Of a DNA stretch of 64,000 nucleotides, positions 62,117-64,000 are shown piece after piece. The translations under genes were made by a program, and so were the position numbers. The DNA comes from Nodularia sp. NIES-3585 (GTDB lineage Bacteria; Cyanobacteriota; Cyanobacteriia; Cyanobacteriales; Nostocaceae). The stretch covers positions 197,567 to 261,566 of the forward strand of contig NZ_BDUB01000001.1 of NCBI RefSeq assembly GCF_002218065.1, read 5' to 3'. How positions within the stretch are numbered: the first letter of the stretch is position 1; each line of letters opens with the position of its first letter. Below the pieces are notes generated by a model that was given only the letters and a program-made list of their open reading frames with translations, made no database searches and had not been told where the DNA came from.

Positions 62117-63028
62117 ATGTATCACTCATCAATAGACTCCTGTGAAGCAGTTGCAACAGGCGAAGAACCACCGCCGTTACCATTGCAACAAGAAATAATT
62201 TTCCAGGAGACTAAAGACATCTTCACTGACCAGCAACCAGCCGAAGTAGCCACAGCAATTTCACAACTTCCCTATGGTTGGCAAGCAGAAGCATTTTATA
62301 AGCTACCAAGACATCAAGCGATCGCAGTTTACCAATCTCTGAATACTATCGTGCAACAGCACCTGAGAGAGGATTTTCAGAAAAAAGATGATTTAGATTT
62401 TACCGACGAATTATCACCAGATGAGCGCATAGAAATATTTGAGTTGCTCTATACACCTAAAGCCGCTCAGAATGCACAGCCAGAGGAAAATGAAGACAAC
62501 AGCCCTTTAGCAATTGTGAAACGGCGCTTCGGTTGGCTATTGATTCTGCTAATTGCTAGTACCGCCACTACAGCAGTGATTAAAAGTCAAGAACATATTT
62601 TGCAACAAGTCGTTGTACTTGCCAGCTTTATTCCCTTGCTGATTGCTTACGGTGGAAACGTCAGTACACAAACAGCCACAGTTGTAGTCCGGGCGTTGAA
62701 TTCCCCGAAAACTCAGTTAAAAACTTTGATTCAGCAAGTTCTTTACCGAGAGATGGCTTCTGGCATTATTTTAGGAGCAATTCTCGGACTGCTGGTAATA
62801 GGTGAAGCAATGCTGTTGCAAGACAGTCCTGTTGTAGCCCTTGTGATTGGGGTGAGTTTGTTTACCATTTCGGTCTTAGCTAGTTTCTGTGGTGCAATGC
62901 TGCCATTTTTCTTCCAAATTCTCGGATTTGATCCGGCGTTAATGTCGGCTCCTTTAGGGGCTACCCTTGTGGATGTAGCAGGAATCCTGATCTACTTACA
63001 AATAGCGCGGTTGTTTTTACACATTTAG
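62117..63028 (+). CDS. MgtE-like magnesium transporter lacking CBS domains
   Basis: 303 residues. A short MgtE-N-like helical region (about 30-85: QPAEVATAISQLP, EAFYKLPRHQAIAVYQSL), then about 45 linker residues, then the MgtE membrane domain with five helices (about 135-303: FIPLLIAYGGNVSTQTATVVVRAL, FFFQILGFDPALMSAPLGATLVD). The usual pair of CBS domains between them, which senses cytosolic Mg2+, is absent (full MgtE is about 450 residues). So gating must differ, or it works with another subunit. No sign of a frameshift. Confidence 0.8.
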   Translation: MYHSSIDSCEAVATGEEPPPLPLQQEIIFQETKDIFTDQQPAEVATAISQLPYGWQAEAFYKLPRHQAIAVYQSLNTIVQQHLREDFQKKDDLDFTDELSPDERIEIFELLYTPKAAQNAQPEENEDNSPLAIVKRRFGWLLILLIASTATTAVIKSQEHILQQVVVLASFIPLLIAYGGNVSTQTATVVVRALNSPKTQLKTLIQQVLYREMASGIILGAILGLLVIGEAMLLQDSPVVALVIGVSLFTISVLASFCGAMLPFFFQILGFDPALMSAPLGATLVDVAGILIYLQIARLFLHI

Positions 63029-63096
63029 AAAAGTAAAATGGGCTGTAACCATAGTTAAATTCATCACGCAGCCACAGGATAATTAGGAGTAATTGA

Positions 63097-63456
63097 GTGC
63101 AAAGACTATTAATATTGTTATTCTTGACAATTTTCCTATTAATCAATAATTTTACTTCGCCCGCGATGGGCTTTGCCCCGCCTTTGGCGATCGCAGCAGA
63201 AATAAATCATGGCGCAGAAGTTTTTAGCGTTCATTGTGCGGGGTGTCATATCAACGGTGGTAACATTATCCGCCGGGGTAAAAACTTGAAAAAGCCAGCC
63301 TTGGAAAGATATGGGATGAACACCATAGAGGCAATTACAGGTATAATTACTAATGGTAAAAATAATATGTCAGCCTACAAAGACCGCCTGACAACATCGG
63401 AAATTCAAGCAGTTGCGGCTTATGTCCTTGAACAAGCCGAAATAGGTTGGCGTTAG
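63097..63456 (+). CDS. cytochrome c6-like protein (c6B/c6C group)
   Basis: 119 residues starting at GTG 63097 with AGGAG seven bases upstream. Signal peptide to about residue 34 (PLAIAA). Heme motif CAGCH (C47, C50, H51) and the axial Met in NNMSAY, where petJ has NAMPAF. KNLKKPALERYG and YVLEQAEIGW align with petJ at 60300, so it is a diverged paralogue. Such second c6 proteins of cyanobacteria (c6B/c6C) have no settled role; a lower redox potential is often found. Confidence 0.82.
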   Translation: MQRLLILLFLTIFLLINNFTSPAMGFAPPLAIAAEINHGAEVFSVHCAGCHINGGNIIRRGKNLKKPALERYGMNTIEAITGIITNGKNNMSAYKDRLTTSEIQAVAAYVLEQAEIGWR

Positions 63457-63494
63457 TTACTCAACTTGGCAAGTAATTTTTAATATTATAAAAT

Positions 63495-63578
63495 CAGGAC
63501 TTTGGCACAATTATGAGGAAAAGAACCGCAGAGGCACAGAGTACACAGAGTTTGAGAGTTTTGTTGCCTAATTCCTCA
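63495..63578. mobile_element. diverged relative of the TAGGACTTACGC MITE
   Basis: CAGGACTTTGGCACAATTATGAG...ACCGCAGAGGCACAGAG...TTTGAGAGTTTTGTTGCC aligns along its length with the copies at 19561 and 59367, but the ends have drifted and no target duplication is clear. Confidence 0.6.
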
Positions 63579-63703
63579 GAATATTAAAAAAAAGATAGCG
63601 ATCGCATTCATTCTATATCAAGCCAGTCACGATATATCAATCCATAGGCGACTGTGGCGACGAATATCGCCGATAACCAAAAATAATAGGAGCAGTTTCT
63701 AGT

Positions 63704-64000
63704 ATGCAATCTAGCACTACCCCCAAAACCCAGCTTGTAGCCGGAAATCTCCGTTGTGTGCATCATATTGCTCTCAACGTCAAGGATATGCAAGCTTCAC
63801 GGTACTTTTACGGTACTGTTTTAGGCTTGCATGAACTTACAGGCGATGAAGTACCAGCCACCTTGATAGAACTTGTGGATACAGGAAAAGTCGCCAATTT
63901 TGTTACCCCTGATGGCACAATTTTAGATTTATTTTGGGAACCGGAATTATCACCAGCCGATCCCAATCCAGAAAAGAAATTTACCAGAGCATACCATCTC
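63704..64000 (+). CDS. VOC-family (glyoxalase-like) protein, cut by window end
   Basis: 99 codons from ATG 63704 (AGGAG upstream), open to the window end. HHIALNVKDMQASRYFYGTVLGL is the first beta-alpha-beta unit of a vicinal oxygen chelate domain with the first metal His. The glyoxalase/bleomycin-resistance fold follows (TLIELVDTGKVANFVTPDGT, LDLFWEP). Substrate unknown; the 3' end lies outside. Confidence 0.75.
   Translation, partial: MQSSTTPKTQLVAGNLRCVHHIALNVKDMQASRYFYGTVLGLHELTGDEVPATLIELVDTGKVANFVTPDGTILDLFWEPELSPADPNPEKKFTRAYHL

Overview
The window reads as chromosomal DNA of a filamentous, Nostoc/Anabaena-like cyanobacterium. The palindrome GCGATCGC (HIP1) and its core recur throughout, several intergenic regions carry the 7-bp GGGAGTG/GGGAGTA tandem repeats typical of that group, and many genes are cyanobacterial: the clock-output regulator RpaA, a DUF2555 protein, cytochrome c6, FutABC iron uptake, a DUF4336 protein, and a DNA polymerase III alpha gene split at an intein. 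Coding density is moderate and the spacers are rich in small inverted-repeat elements. No rRNA, tRNA or CRISPR array was seen.

Layout. 1-6.3 kb: a NurA-domain nuclease, a PEP-CTERM surface protein, holB convergent with rpaA, and a YheT-like hydrolase. 6.3-12.3 kb: an AT-rich accessory segment with two different PIN-type toxin-antitoxin (TA) modules, each followed by a copy of the same ~280-bp repeat. Between them lies a pentapeptide-repeat membrane protein with a long Ala-every-second-residue tract, and after them a protein that joins two cold-shock-like domains to an apparent PD-(D/E)XK nuclease-like domain. 12.4-19.5 kb (minus strand): a molybdenum hydroxylase operon (FeS, FAD and Mo subunits), a third TA module start/stop-coupled to it, then glcE and glcF. 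19.5-20.3 kb: a decayed FAD monooxygenase gene with a small transposon-like element inside it. 20.5-28.9 kb: an RRM RNA-binding protein, a GGCT-fold protein, a secreted repeat protein with a decayed extra unit, a DigH-like glycosidase, a site-2 protease, coaBC, DUF2555 and a carboxylesterase.

29-34 kb: an iron(III) ABC importer with two substrate-binding proteins, permease and ATPase. 34.2-38.4 kb (minus strand): a McrBC type IV restriction pair, a truncated GxxExxY gene and a GlcD-like flavoprotein. 38.7-45.1 kb: a multicopper oxidase pseudogene, a 2H-phosphoesterase-like DUF1868 protein, an EamA transporter, small hypotheticals, a dienelactone-hydrolase-like enzyme and a TspO-like/DUF4336 pair. 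45.2-47.8 kb: the C-terminal half of split DnaE with its 36-residue intein-C, a TnpB remnant, and rpsD. 47.9-53.5 kb (minus strand): kdpA-kdpB-kdpC-moaA. 54.3-64 kb: a hypothetical protein, priA (with an in-frame insertion of the 7-bp repeat), a group 2 sigma factor, a GNAT acetyltransferase, petJ, a TPR protein, a CBS-less MgtE-like transporter, a second c6-type cytochrome, and a VOC protein cut by the window end.

No single multi-gene system here is certainly new. The best candidates for undescribed biology are the cold-shock/nuclease fusion in the TA-rich segment, the two non-homologous TA pairs sharing the same flanks, and the chimeric membrane pentapeptide protein between them.
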